From Haloglomus irregulare (GTDB taxonomy: Archaea > Halobacteriota > Halobacteria > Halobacteriales > Haloarculaceae): a stretch of DNA of 64,000 nt. Below are positions 54,142 through 62,574 of the stretch, piece by piece (position 1 is the first letter of the stretch; every line of letters begins with the position of its first letter). Where the stretch lies: the NCBI RefSeq assembly GCF_007421925.1, contig NZ_QMDX01000003.1, positions 62,001-126,000 on the forward strand, read 5' to 3'. A program made the translations under genes and the position numbers. A model generated the notes under the pieces. That model had not been told where the DNA came from and did not search any database. It saw nothing but the letters and a program-made list of their open reading frames with translations.

Positions 54142-55589
54142 CAGTTGCCCCCCCGCACCATGTCGTACAGCGTCACCAGTATTCCCCCGATTGTGATGAC
54201 GATGCTCAGCCCGGTGAGACCGACGCCCTCCAGCACCTGGTCGTCACCGTTCGTCAGGAAGCCACGGCTGGGGGTGGTTGCAGTCGCTGGACCGGTGCTG
54301 GCCGCACCCGGGTTGGAGGTTCCCGACCCGTCGTCGGCCGTCCCGCCGGACGCGGTCGCCGTCGGCTGGGACGGCGTCTCGGAGTCCGTCGCTGCCGGGC
54401 GGAGAGCCACCCCGTCGCCGGACTGTGCCATCGCGACGAGCCGCCCCTCGGCCCGGTCGACGCCGAACAGGAACTCGCCGTCGGCCCGTAGCCGGGTGAT
54501 CGGCGTGTCGAAGGTGTGGCTCCACGCGATACCGTACCCCTCGTTGTCGACCGCGACGAGCTCGGTCGGACCCCGTTCCAGATTCTGCCCCGTGTTCGTC
54601 GCCTCCAGGCCCGACCCGTCCGCGACGAACGTCCGGTCGGTCGTGGCGGCGATGCCGTCCAGTCGGGGGTCGTAGTCGAGCTGAAACTCGTCGGTGCCGT
54701 CGAGGGACCGCCTGCGGACCGTGCCGTGCCCGCGCTGATGGACCACGGCGGATTCGGTGACGGCACCCGCCCGCTGTGGGGTGGCGTCCGAGGTCCGGGC
54801 GAAGTCACGGTAGACGAACTCCCGCGTCTCCGTGTCGACCACGAACGTCGCCCAGCTCGGACAGCAGCCGTGTGTGTCGCTCCCGGTGTAGGCAACGTAC
54901 GGCCCGGCGGTCGTGATGGCCGCCGGGAGGTGGCTCAGGACGTCGACGTGGTTCGGCGCCTCGAACGGGACCCGGACCGACAGCTCACCCGTCTCCGGAT
55001 CGACGAACAGCACGGAGGTGTCGCCGGTGAGGACGATCCCCCCGTCGCTCCAGACGAGTGGCGGGGCCAGAAAGTCCACGTCGAGCTCATCGGTGAACAG
55101 CTGCCAGCGGAACGCTCCGGCCGCGGGGTCGAGGACGAACAGCCCGTCGCGGGTCCCGAGCGCGACGAGGCCGTCGCGGGTGTCCATGCCGACGGGTCTG
55201 GGCAGCTGTGTCCGGTAGGTCGGGGTCGCGTCGTCGCCGGCGAGGTCTGCCGTCCGGTAGACGGCGAGTCGGTCGTCCCGGGTCGCGACCACGAGATGCT
55301 CATCGGTGACGGCGATGCCGCCCGGATGGACGCCCGCCTCAAGGTCGACGGTGGCGACGGGTTCGCCACTGGCCCTGTCGACGTGCCGGACTCGGTTCCG
55401 GTCGGTCCCGATGTAGACGTCGGTAGCCGTCACGGCGTAGGCGGTGACCGTGCCGCCGACACTGGCGCTCCAGACGATCGGCGAGCGCTCCTGAGCGCGG
55501 GCTCCGGCGGCCCTACCCGCGAGCCCCCCGACGATGCTCCCACATACTGCCCCAGACACGAACTGGCGGCGGCTCGTGTGGCGTTTCAT
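54141..55589 (-). CDS. Tat-exported beta-propeller (PQQ-like) protein with C-terminal anchor
   Basis: A 482-residue protein. Tat signal (MKRHTSRRQFVSGAVCGSIV), then propeller-like repeats (VYIGTDRNRVRHVDRASGEP; DGLVALGTRDGLFVLDPAAG; FVDPETGELSVRVPF). A Thr/Ser-rich stalk leads to a final membrane helix (LTGLSIVITIGGILVTLYDM). It lies upstream of and overlapping the PH-like gene. The TnpB element begins about 60 bp upstream of its start and may have displaced its promoter. The propeller ligand is unknown. Confidence 0.84.
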   Translation of the reverse strand: MKRHTSRRQFVSGAVCGSIVGGLAGRAAGARAQERSPIVWSASVGGTVTAYAVTATDVYIGTDRNRVRHVDRASGEPVATVDLEAGVHPGGIAVTDEHLVVATRDDRLAVYRTADLAGDDATPTYRTQLPRPVGMDTRDGLVALGTRDGLFVLDPAAGAFRWQLFTDELDVDFLAPPLVWSDGGIVLTGDTSVLFVDPETGELSVRVPFEAPNHVDVLSHLPAAITTAGPYVAYTGSDTHGCCPSWATFVVDTETREFVYRDFARTSDATPQRAGAVTESAVVHQRGHGTVRRRSLDGTDEFQLDYDPRLDGIAATTDRTFVADGSGLEATNTGQNLERGPTELVAVDNEGYGIAWSHTFDTPITRLRADGEFLFGVDRAEGRLVAMAQSGDGVALRPAATDSETPSQPTATASGGTADDGSGTSNPGAASTGPATATTPSRGFLTNGDDQVLEGVGLTGLSIVITIGGILVTLYDMVRGGN

Positions 55590-55646
55590 CCCGTGTGCGG
55601 TCGCCACGACCGGCGACCACTACCACAGTGCGAGAGGTCTAAGCTC

Positions 55647-55850
55647 TTGAATGTTACCCCGCGCACGGTGGCGCGGGGAATCCTGCTCTCACGAGGGTAG
55701 GCTTCCTGTTTCGAGGACGTGACTTGCAGACACGCGCTGAAAATCAGGTGTGTCCGTAGCGGTCACAGTCTCCACAGGCGTTGATTCGGGCCATCCCAGC
55801 CCTAACTCAGAAAAACCACGCTTGAGAACGTTCATCGCCGCGTTCGCATC
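55647..55850 (-). ncRNA. Predicted reRNA (omega RNA) overlapping the tnpB 3' end
   Basis: TnpB guide RNAs come from the 3' part of tnpB and the right end. Here that region ends in the hairpin at 55657-55678 and the TTCAA end. The guide would be the about 20 nt outside the element at 55627-55646. The 5' border is only a guess. No expression evidence is available. Confidence 0.4.
55657..55678. repeat. Right-end hairpin of the TnpB element
   Basis: CCCCGCGC-ACGGTG-GCGCGGGG: perfect 8-bp stem, 6-nt loop. The loop is identical to that of the left-end hairpin. Confidence 0.8.
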
Positions 55851-56930
55851 TCTATCCGTCTCGAACCCACAACTCGGACAGGAGTGTTCCCGCACCCAGA
55901 TGGGTTTCGCCGTCTCGACACCACACGACGCACACTCTTTCGTGGTGCCTCGTGCTTCGACCTGTACGACGTGACAACCGTACAGGTCGGCTTTGTATTC
56001 GAGGAGCGTGATGAATTGTCTCCACGCTGCGTCCTGCTTGTTCCGGGCGTTCCCGTCGCCCCGAATCATACTCTGGACGTTCAGGTCTTCCACGAACACG
56101 GCGTCGTACTCGCGGACGAGACACGTCGTAATCTTGTGCTGGTAGTCCAACACCTTCCGCTTGATGTGACGCTTGACCTTCGCCACTTTCCGACGCTGTT
56201 TCTCGTAGTTGTTCGACCCTTTCTGCTTCCGCGAGAGCTTGCGTTGCTCGCGGCGAAGACGCTTGTAGTCGTCTTCGAGGTCGAGCCAATCTACGGTCTT
56301 CCCATCACTCGTGTGGATGTAGTTCTGGATACCGAGGTCAATCCCAACGCTGTTGCTCGTATTGAGCGAGTCTACGTCGGGGTTCTCGGGCAGGTTGGTG
56401 TCGTCAGTTTCCAATCCGAAGGAAACGAACCATTCGCCGGTTGTCTCCTTCTTGAAGGTGACTTCTTTGATGGTGACGTGGTCGGGAATCGGACGCGAGT
56501 ACCGGATTTTCACCCAGCCGATTTTGCTGAAGCGGACGTATGCGTACTTGTCGTGGCCCCTCTTTTCATCGAGGTCGAAACCGGACTGGTTGTACGTCAC
56601 GCTTCGGTAGTCGCTGAGTGCTTGCCGTTTGAGCCGACCAACGTTGTACCCTTTCTCTTTCTTCTTGCGAAGGTTCGAGAGATTGCGGTGGAAGCGAGCG
56701 ACAGTGGCTTGCGCGGCTTTCGAGTGTAATTCGCCGAACACCGGCCACCGTTGTTTCCAGTCGGTGAGTCGGTTATTCTGGTCGTACTCACTCGGCTTGT
56801 CGTCTTCCGGGGCTTGTTCGTAGTCCCAGCGGACGTGGTTGTAGAGTTGGCGATGAACGTCAAGATGGTGTTCCAGTCGCTCCGCTACCTCTTGTGTCGG
56901 GTAAGCGCGGTAGCGGTGACTGTACTCCAT
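55689..56930 (-). CDS. tnpB: RNA-guided nuclease TnpB (OrfB)
   Basis: A 413-residue protein. N-terminal OrfB helix-turn-helix region (MEYSHRYRAYPTQEVAERL), then the RuvC nuclease with all three acidic residues: Asp in VGIDLGIQN, Glu in VFVEDLNV and Asp in DRDANAAMN. The zinc ribbon CASCG...CPSCG lies between the last two. The length is typical of TnpB. The catalytic site is intact, so the gene may be active. A GTG 9 nt upstream would also serve as a start. Function inferred from the family: cleavage guided by an RNA from the element's right end. Confidence 0.93.
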   Translation of the reverse strand: MEYSHRYRAYPTQEVAERLEHHLDVHRQLYNHVRWDYEQAPEDDKPSEYDQNNRLTDWKQRWPVFGELHSKAAQATVARFHRNLSNLRKKKEKGYNVGRLKRQALSDYRSVTYNQSGFDLDEKRGHDKYAYVRFSKIGWVKIRYSRPIPDHVTIKEVTFKKETTGEWFVSFGLETDDTNLPENPDVDSLNTSNSVGIDLGIQNYIHTSDGKTVDWLDLEDDYKRLRREQRKLSRKQKGSNNYEKQRRKVAKVKRHIKRKVLDYQHKITTCLVREYDAVFVEDLNVQSMIRGDGNARNKQDAAWRQFITLLEYKADLYGCHVVQVEARGTTKECASCGVETAKPIWVREHSCPSCGFETDRDANAAMNVLKRGFSELGLGWPESTPVETVTATDTPDFQRVSASHVLETGSLPS

Positions 56931-56991
56931 CGCTATCACTTGATTATCCGTATTGTCAGTTAATTGTTGTGTCCCGAGTTGTCAGCTTCAT

Positions 56992-57013
56992 CCCCGACCA
57001 CGGTGGGTCGGGG
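56992..57013. repeat. Left-end hairpin of the TnpB element
   Basis: CCCCGACC-ACGGTG-GGTCGGGG: perfect 8-bp stem with the same ACGGTG loop as the right end. Confidence 0.8.
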
Positions 57014-57158
57014 TATTCGCCTTGCTGACCAGTATAAACGCCGACCACGAGTCAAAAATTGGACTCGAGAGGCGTTCCTGCTACAAATCCGTTCGATAAT
57101 ACCGATCCAAATACAACGCTCGGAAGTCCGAGATCGTCGCCCGGCACGTCGACGGCTC

Positions 57159-58173
57159 TCAGACGGGGTCGATGCCGGCCGCGCGGCGCCGGAGGTCGGT
57201 GAGCGTGTCCGGCAGATCGCTGATCTCGAATCTGGCCCCGCCCGTCTCGCTCTCGGTCACCCGGATCTCCTAGCCGTGGTCGTCGGCCACGTTCCGGACG
57301 ATGGTGAGGCCCGGGGGCCGCTGCCATCCGTCGAGCCGTGCTCGAACAGCTCCCGCCGCTCCTCGGGCGGGATACCGGGGCCCTCATCGGCGGCGTGGAA
57401 GCCGTCGGCCTCGGGTGGCAGCACCACCTCGCCGGCCTCGTCGTGGAACGGTTTGAGCGAGCGGTCGATGGGCACTGTCCCGTTTCGCCGGGCACTGCCG
57501 GTCTCCATCCCGAACCGGACCAGCTCCCCCTCGCGGGCGCGGTCGGCGGCGTCGTAGACGCGGTCGCGGCTCTCGTCGGTGACCCACGGGCGCCCGACGA
57601 GATAGGTCCCGACGACCGCCTCGCGTTCCGCGCCGGCGAACTCCGGGCCGGTGTCGTTGGCCTCGGTAAGCGTCCCGTCCGGCTTCATCAGCCCCGTGAA
57701 CGGGAACGTATGGTTGAACACGGCATCGAACCGCCGCTCACGCTGCTTGCGCTCGGTAACGTTCTCGAAGGCCGGCACGATGTGCCGGACCTCGCCGCGG
57801 TTATCAAGCAGCGGCGTCCCACTGGTCGAGAGCCAGATCGATCGCCCGTCCGGCATGTCGACCCGCAGACACGGTTCCACACCGGCTCGCCGCGCTCGAG
57901 GGTTTCGACGGTGATGCCCTCGTCGTCGATGCGGTTTCCGTCTGCGTCGATCGCCGAGAGCGCCGAGTCGGCGGGGCTCGGGCCGAGGAGCTCGTCCTCC
58001 CTGAACCCCGACTCCTGTTTCGCCCGGTCGTTCGCGCACACGACCTGTCGGTCCGCGAGGATGGCGACCGGCACCGGACTGATCTCGAGGGGTCCCTCGC
58101 GGAGCTGTCGCTCCCCAGAGCCGGTCTCCTGGACCCTCGGGCCGTCACTGCCGCGACGTGCGTCGTTCCCCAC
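57159..58173 (-). pseudogene. Degenerate PAS-domain histidine kinase
   Basis: Read on the minus strand from a GTG at 58173, a first PAS domain is recognisable (EISPVPVAILADRQVVCAND). The frame breaks near 57868-57878 and continues in another frame as the end of PAS1 (LRVDMPDGRSIWLSTSG) and a second PAS (FDAVFNHTFPFTGLMKPDGT). Then the dimerisation/His region and the ATPase N-box are missing: PAS2 runs directly into the ATP-lid part (ADEGPGIPPEERRELFEHGS). A second frame shift follows near 57312-57325, and a TAG at 57270-57272 interrupts HGxEIRVTES. At least four lesions, so the gene is dead. Confidence 0.8.
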
Positions 58174-58403
58174 AGTATCAACCGGTATGAGTGCTCCCAG
58201 CTGACTGTTGGCCGTGACCGGCGCGTCGGCACACCGCCACGACGCGGGGGCCGAGCGCCGTCCGGTATCCGCGGTGAGCGGCGGGGGAGCGCCGAACGGC
58301 CCGCATCCGACGTGCATTTCCCCCTCGGTGCGCTCCGTCCGGACGTGAACGCCATCTCGCCTGCAACCACCGCGAGACCCACGCTGACACGAGCGAGGCA
58401 CGC

Positions 58404-59276
58404 ATGACGGGTAAGGACGAGTTCTACAACCGCGCCAAGCAGGAGGGCTACCGGTCCCGGGCGGCCTACAAGCTCCAGCAGCTGGACGAGGAGTGTGGAC
58501 TCCTCTCGCAGGGCGACATCGCGGTCGACCTCGGGGCGGCGCCGGGTGGCTGGCTGCAGGTGGCCGCCCAGCGGGTCGGCGCGAGCGGCAAGGTGGTCGG
58601 TATCGACCTGCAGAGCGTACGGGACCTCTCGGCGGACGAGGCCGGCAGCGGCGACGGTGCCGCACACATCGAGACCGTCCGCGGGGACATGACCGAGGCC
58701 GACACCCGCGAGCGGGTCGCCGACCTGGTCGGCGAGGGAGGGGCCGACGTCGTCCTCTCGGACATGGCACCGAACATGACCGGCGAGTACGACCTCGACC
58801 ACGCCCGCTCCGTCCATCTGGCGCGGCAGGCGTTCGAGACCGCGTTGACGGTGCTCCCGGCGGGTGGCGACCTCGTCGTGAAGGTGTTCGACGGCCGCGA
58901 CCTGGACGACCTCCGCGAGGCGATCGACGCGGAGTTCGAGTACGTCCGCGACGTCCGGCCGCGGGCCTCCCGGGACAGTTCCTCGGAGCTCTACCTCGTC
59001 GCGAAGAACCGCATCACGGCACCGGTCCGGGGCGGCGACGAGGCCGTCGTCGAGGTGACGGACGTGGGCGCAGAGGGCGACGGTATCGCCCGCGTCGACG
59101 GCTACACGCTGTTCGTCCCGGACACCGTGGTCGGGGACCGGGTCCGGGTTCGCGTCGACGAGGTGAAGCCCCGCTTCGGCTTCGCCGAGGTGATCGACCA
59201 CGGCCCCGAGGGGACGGACGACGGGGCCGCGGAGACCGCCGACGCGGCGGCGCCGGATCCCGACGCCGGCGAGTAG
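58404..59276 (+). CDS. rlmE: 23S rRNA 2'-O-methyltransferase (RlmE/FtsJ) with TRAM domain
   Basis: A SAM-dependent ribose methyltransferase, 290 residues. RrmJ fold with VDLGAAPGGWLQV, the catalytic K-D-K-E set in AYKLQQLDEE, SDMAPNMTG, VVKVFDG and SSSELYLVAK. A C-terminal TRAM domain (about residues 205-265: VTDVGAEGDGIARVDGYTLF) adds RNA binding, a haloarchaeal extension. It is convergent with a small RHH gene. Confidence 0.95.
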   Translation: MTGKDEFYNRAKQEGYRSRAAYKLQQLDEECGLLSQGDIAVDLGAAPGGWLQVAAQRVGASGKVVGIDLQSVRDLSADEAGSGDGAAHIETVRGDMTEADTRERVADLVGEGGADVVLSDMAPNMTGEYDLDHARSVHLARQAFETALTVLPAGGDLVVKVFDGRDLDDLREAIDAEFEYVRDVRPRASRDSSSELYLVAKNRITAPVRGGDEAVVEVTDVGAEGDGIARVDGYTLFVPDTVVGDRVRVRVDEVKPRFGFAEVIDHGPEGTDDGAAETADAAAPDPDAGE

Positions 59277-59285
59277 TCGCCGGGC

Positions 59286-59462
59286 TCACTCCGCCCCGTC
59301 CAGCCGGCCGTGGCGGGCGTCGATCTCGTCCAGCAGGTCGAGCGTCTTCCGCACGGAGGCGCGGATGGCATCGCTCCGGTTGACGAACTTCCCGTCGTCA
59401 CCGACGTGCTCGTCCAGGTCGTCCAGCAGTTCCTGTGGCATCTCGACCGAGATCTTGGGCAT
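59286..59462 (-). CDS. Ribbon-helix-helix DNA-binding protein
   Basis: A 58-residue RHH (CopG/Arc-type) protein. The DNA-contacting strand MPKISVEMPQELLDDLDEHV leads to a two-helix core (RSDAIRASVRKTLDLLDEID). The ATG at 59462 gives the standard MPKISVEMP start. Such small regulators act as dimers on short palindromes; the target is unknown. No toxin gene is adjacent. Confidence 0.85.
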   Translation of the reverse strand: MPKISVEMPQELLDDLDEHVGDDGKFVNRSDAIRASVRKTLDLLDEIDARHGRLDGAE

Positions 59463-59626
59463 ACCCGCCGTTGGGCCAGGGTCGTGGTATAGCTTCGCCG
59501 TTCGCCGGGGACGTCCCCGAGGCGCGTCGACGACCCTCCGGGCGAGGCGTGACGCCGGTCGAAGCGGTAGCGAGGAGCGAGTGCGGCGTGGAGTGACGGC
59601 CGGTGGCGAAGCCGTCGTTCGAGACC

Positions 59627-61972
59627 TCAGTCGCTGGGTTCGGCCACGGGCGGCTTCGGTCCGCCGCGGCGACCGCCCAGCGTCACGGCGTACAGCAGCG
59701 CCAGTCCGGCGAGGTACGCCAGCAGGACGGGGATGCCGACGATGAACATCGAGAAGACGCTCTTCGGCGTGAATATCGCGGCCCCGCCGAGCACGAGGAC
59801 GCTCACCTCCCGCCAGCGCCCCAGTTGCGTGCGGTACGGGACCAGCCCGCCCCGGTGGAACAGGTACATCGTGACGGGGATGTCGAACAGCAGCCCGACC
59901 CCGACGGTGGTGAAGAAGACGAGCCAGCCGAAGGAGTTGATCTGGTAGGCGATGACCATGTTCGCGCCGAGCGCGTCCGCGACCAGCCAGGAGATGACGT
60001 TCGGCGCGACGTAGAGGAAGCCGACGGCGCTGCCGACCACGAGCCCCAGCGTCGTGAGCCCGCCCCACAGCAGCAGGACGTTCCGGTTGCCGGCGGCGAG
60101 GCCCCGCTCCCGCATCGCCGGCCAGGCGTAGTACAGCAGCACCGGCAGCGTCGCGACCACCGCGAAGATGACCGACACCTTGATCTCGAAGACCAGCACC
60201 TCGACCGGGTGGAGCGCGACGATGTTGATGCTCTCCGGGTCGATGACCTGTGAGGGGACCCGGGAGACGAACTCCTGTTTCAGCATCCCGATACCGCCGA
60301 GGTAGAGCGCGCTGAACGAGGCCGCCAGGACGATCATGAACAGCCCGACGATGAGGAACGCCTTCGAGGTGAGCGACTCGACGATGAACTGGATGTCGTA
60401 GAGGTAGCCGCCGATGTCCTCCTCGTCGGTCTCGTCCTCGGTGAAGGCGTTGGCGACGCCCGCGGCGGTCCGGGTGCCGACGCCGGCCTCCTCGGCGCCC
60501 GCGTTGACGCCGGGTTCGTCGGCGCCCGGGCCCGTCCCGGCGGGTTGGCCCACGTCGTTGGCGGCCGCGGCCGTGGCGCCGGCCTCGACGGGGTCGGCCT
60601 CGGCCAGCTCCTGGGCCTCGTCGAACCGGTCGAGGATGGCCTCCGCGCGGTCCGGGTCGTCCTCGCCCATCGCCTCGCTGGCCAGCGAGACGGCCTCGTC
60701 CTCTGCCATGTCCGCGAACGCCTCGATGGGGGCCGCGCGGATGCCACCGGCGTCGAGCTCCGAGAGGTCGATCTCCCCGGGCGCGCCGGTCGAGGCGGGC
60801 GCGGCGCCGGAGTCGCTAGTCACCGAGGGGGTGCGGCCGCGCTCGACCGCCTTCAGCCCGCCCTCTGCCGCGATGATCTCGTCGACCGCGGCGACGAGGT
60901 GGTAGGCGAGCGCCCCGAGAGCCGCGCCCAGCGCGACCACCGCGGCCCCCAGCGCGAGCGCGACTGCCGGGTCCAGCCCGAACACCGGGTCGGGCGTCCA
61001 CTGCGAGGGGGGGCGGAGCCGTCCCGTGGCGACGTACCGGTCCAGCACGGTCAGCCCGGCGTTGACCTGCGGGACCACCGAGTCGGCCGCGCCGCCCAGC
61101 ACCGCCCGGTAGCCGAAGTACGTCGCCGCGCCCGCGACGGCCGCCGCGCCCGCGACGGTGTTCCAGTTGGCACGGGCGACGTTGCGCGCCCCGAGCCGTT
61201 CGCTGGAGAGCTTCGCCGTCACGACGAACTTCGATATCTGCAGGCTGACGGCGTACAGCACGATGAGCGGCGTCGCCCACAGCAGCTGTGTGAGCGGGTC
61301 CGGCGGCGTGAACAGCGCCCCGACCGCGTACAGTCCCACGACCGCGTGTCGCCAGTAGTCACGGAACGTCGTGTACGGGACGACCCCGGAGTACGACAGC
61401 GCGCTCATCGCGAGCGGCAGTTGAGCGGCGAGGCCGAACGACAGCGAGAGGAGGATGATGAACTGCGCCCATTTCACGATGGAGTAGGTGGGCGTGAACC
61501 CCGAATCGACGGCGTTCTGGGCGAGGAACTGGAACGCCGTCGGGAAGAAGACGCCGTACCCGTACGCGACGCCGCCGGTGAACAGCAGGCCGCTGAAACC
61601 GGCGACCGTCCCGACCTTCCAGCGCGGGATGCCGCGCGGCCAGATGCCACGCTCCTTCAGCGCGTCCCGGGAGTAGTAGAGCAGCAACGGCAGCGCGACG
61701 ATGACGCCGACGAGGAGGCCGATCTTCACCTGGAGGAGGATGACGTCGAACGGCGTGACCGCGACCACGACGATGTCCTCCTGGACGTTGAGGTCCGCCT
61801 TCAGCCGCGCCCAGACGAAGTTCCGCAGCAGGTAGATGGTCCCCATGAGCCCGATGACGAACAGGATGAACACCTTCTGGAGGTGCTTCTGGACCTGCCG
61901 GAGCATCGCGCCCGCGGTCGCACGGCCGCTGTCGATTGCTGCGGCCGTGTCCTCGTCCACGTAGGATGACAC
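59627..61972 (-). CDS. tatCt: Twin-arginine translocase TatCt (double TatC)
   Basis: TatC recognises twin-arginine signal peptides and opens the Tat pore. This haloarchaeal form fuses two TatC units. Residues 1 to about 260 are the first (FILFVIGLMGTIYLLRNFVW, then the YSGVVPYTTFRDYWRHAVV loop). A two-helix and acidic linker spans about 270-510, and the second unit is residues about 515-781 (FLIVGLFMIVLAASFSALYL; GGLVPYRTQLGRWREVSVL). About 14 helices in all. The GTG at 61972 has a TATA-like ATTGATAG about 27 nt upstream. tatCo or tatA do not adjoin it here. Confidence 0.95.
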   Translation of the reverse strand: MSSYVDEDTAAAIDSGRATAGAMLRQVQKHLQKVFILFVIGLMGTIYLLRNFVWARLKADLNVQEDIVVVAVTPFDVILLQVKIGLLVGVIVALPLLLYYSRDALKERGIWPRGIPRWKVGTVAGFSGLLFTGGVAYGYGVFFPTAFQFLAQNAVDSGFTPTYSIVKWAQFIILLSLSFGLAAQLPLAMSALSYSGVVPYTTFRDYWRHAVVGLYAVGALFTPPDPLTQLLWATPLIVLYAVSLQISKFVVTAKLSSERLGARNVARANWNTVAGAAAVAGAATYFGYRAVLGGAADSVVPQVNAGLTVLDRYVATGRLRPPSQWTPDPVFGLDPAVALALGAAVVALGAALGALAYHLVAAVDEIIAAEGGLKAVERGRTPSVTSDSGAAPASTGAPGEIDLSELDAGGIRAAPIEAFADMAEDEAVSLASEAMGEDDPDRAEAILDRFDEAQELAEADPVEAGATAAAANDVGQPAGTGPGADEPGVNAGAEEAGVGTRTAAGVANAFTEDETDEEDIGGYLYDIQFIVESLTSKAFLIVGLFMIVLAASFSALYLGGIGMLKQEFVSRVPSQVIDPESINIVALHPVEVLVFEIKVSVIFAVVATLPVLLYYAWPAMRERGLAAGNRNVLLLWGGLTTLGLVVGSAVGFLYVAPNVISWLVADALGANMVIAYQINSFGWLVFFTTVGVGLLFDIPVTMYLFHRGGLVPYRTQLGRWREVSVLVLGGAAIFTPKSVFSMFIVGIPVLLAYLAGLALLYAVTLGGRRGGPKPPVAEPSD

Positions 61973-62574
61973 TGAAGGCCCGTTACGCGGACGTACCTAT
62001 CAATCTTTCAGATATCCGGACGACCCGTCCGCTCTCGGACCGCGGCGACGGCACGTGCCCCGGGCCCTCGCGGTCGGGGGGCCCACGGCTCCCCCCGCGA
62101 GGACGACGGGATGGGACCACCGCGGCCGGGGGGCTCCACGACCGGCCAGGAGTTTCCGAGGGACGTCGGGTATAGAATCCGAGAACCCCACGTATATCAT
62201 GAACCACGACTGTCCGCGAACTGTTTCACATATATCTCGGTATTTCGATAGGCTCGGGGGCCGTTCGGGCGTTCGGGACGCTCTGGCGCCCACAACGTTG
62301 AAGTGTCACTCACCCACACGCGAGCGTATGTCAGTCGGACGGAGGCGACGACGCGCCGCCCCACGACCGCCAGCCGCGTCCGACCCGTTCTTCCTCGCCT
62401 GACGCGGCGGTGGACCGACCGACCCCTCGCTATCTGGAGACGAAACAGAGGGGTTGGCCGCGAAACCGTCGCGGGGGTCCGGAACCGTTAGTTGTCCGGC
62501 CGACGCACGCATCGCTGACGACCACGCTGGCGACCCGTCGCCGGCCACGCGCACCCACCGACAATACACATCAC
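61973..62574. other. Gene-free stretch (602 bp) between tatCt and pheS
   Basis: A divergent spacer holding the tatCt promoter near 61997 and an AT-richer block at about 62168-62250 with several ATAT/CATATAT motifs. Two short frames occur, but neither has family or codon support. It is longer than promoters need and might hold a small RNA, although I see no structure strong enough to call one. Confidence 0.5.

Larger units (their letters stand above)
55647..57033 (-). mobile_element. IS200/IS605-group (IS1341-type) element with TnpB only
   Basis: An insertion of about 1.39 kb carrying only tnpB, no tnpA. Both ends have a perfect 8-bp hairpin with the same 6-nt loop ACGGTG (55657-55678 and 56992-57013). 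In tnpB orientation the left flank reads TTTAT (57034-57038), a plausible target/TAM motif, and the right end reads TTCAA (55647-55651). The boundaries are inferred from these marks. It is lower in GC than its surroundings. Without tnpA it could move only with help in trans. Confidence 0.7.

Noticed and set aside
59286-59462. Antitoxin of a toxin-antitoxin pair
   Set aside because: The ribbon-helix-helix protein has no small toxin-like gene on either side; its neighbours are rlmE and tatCt.
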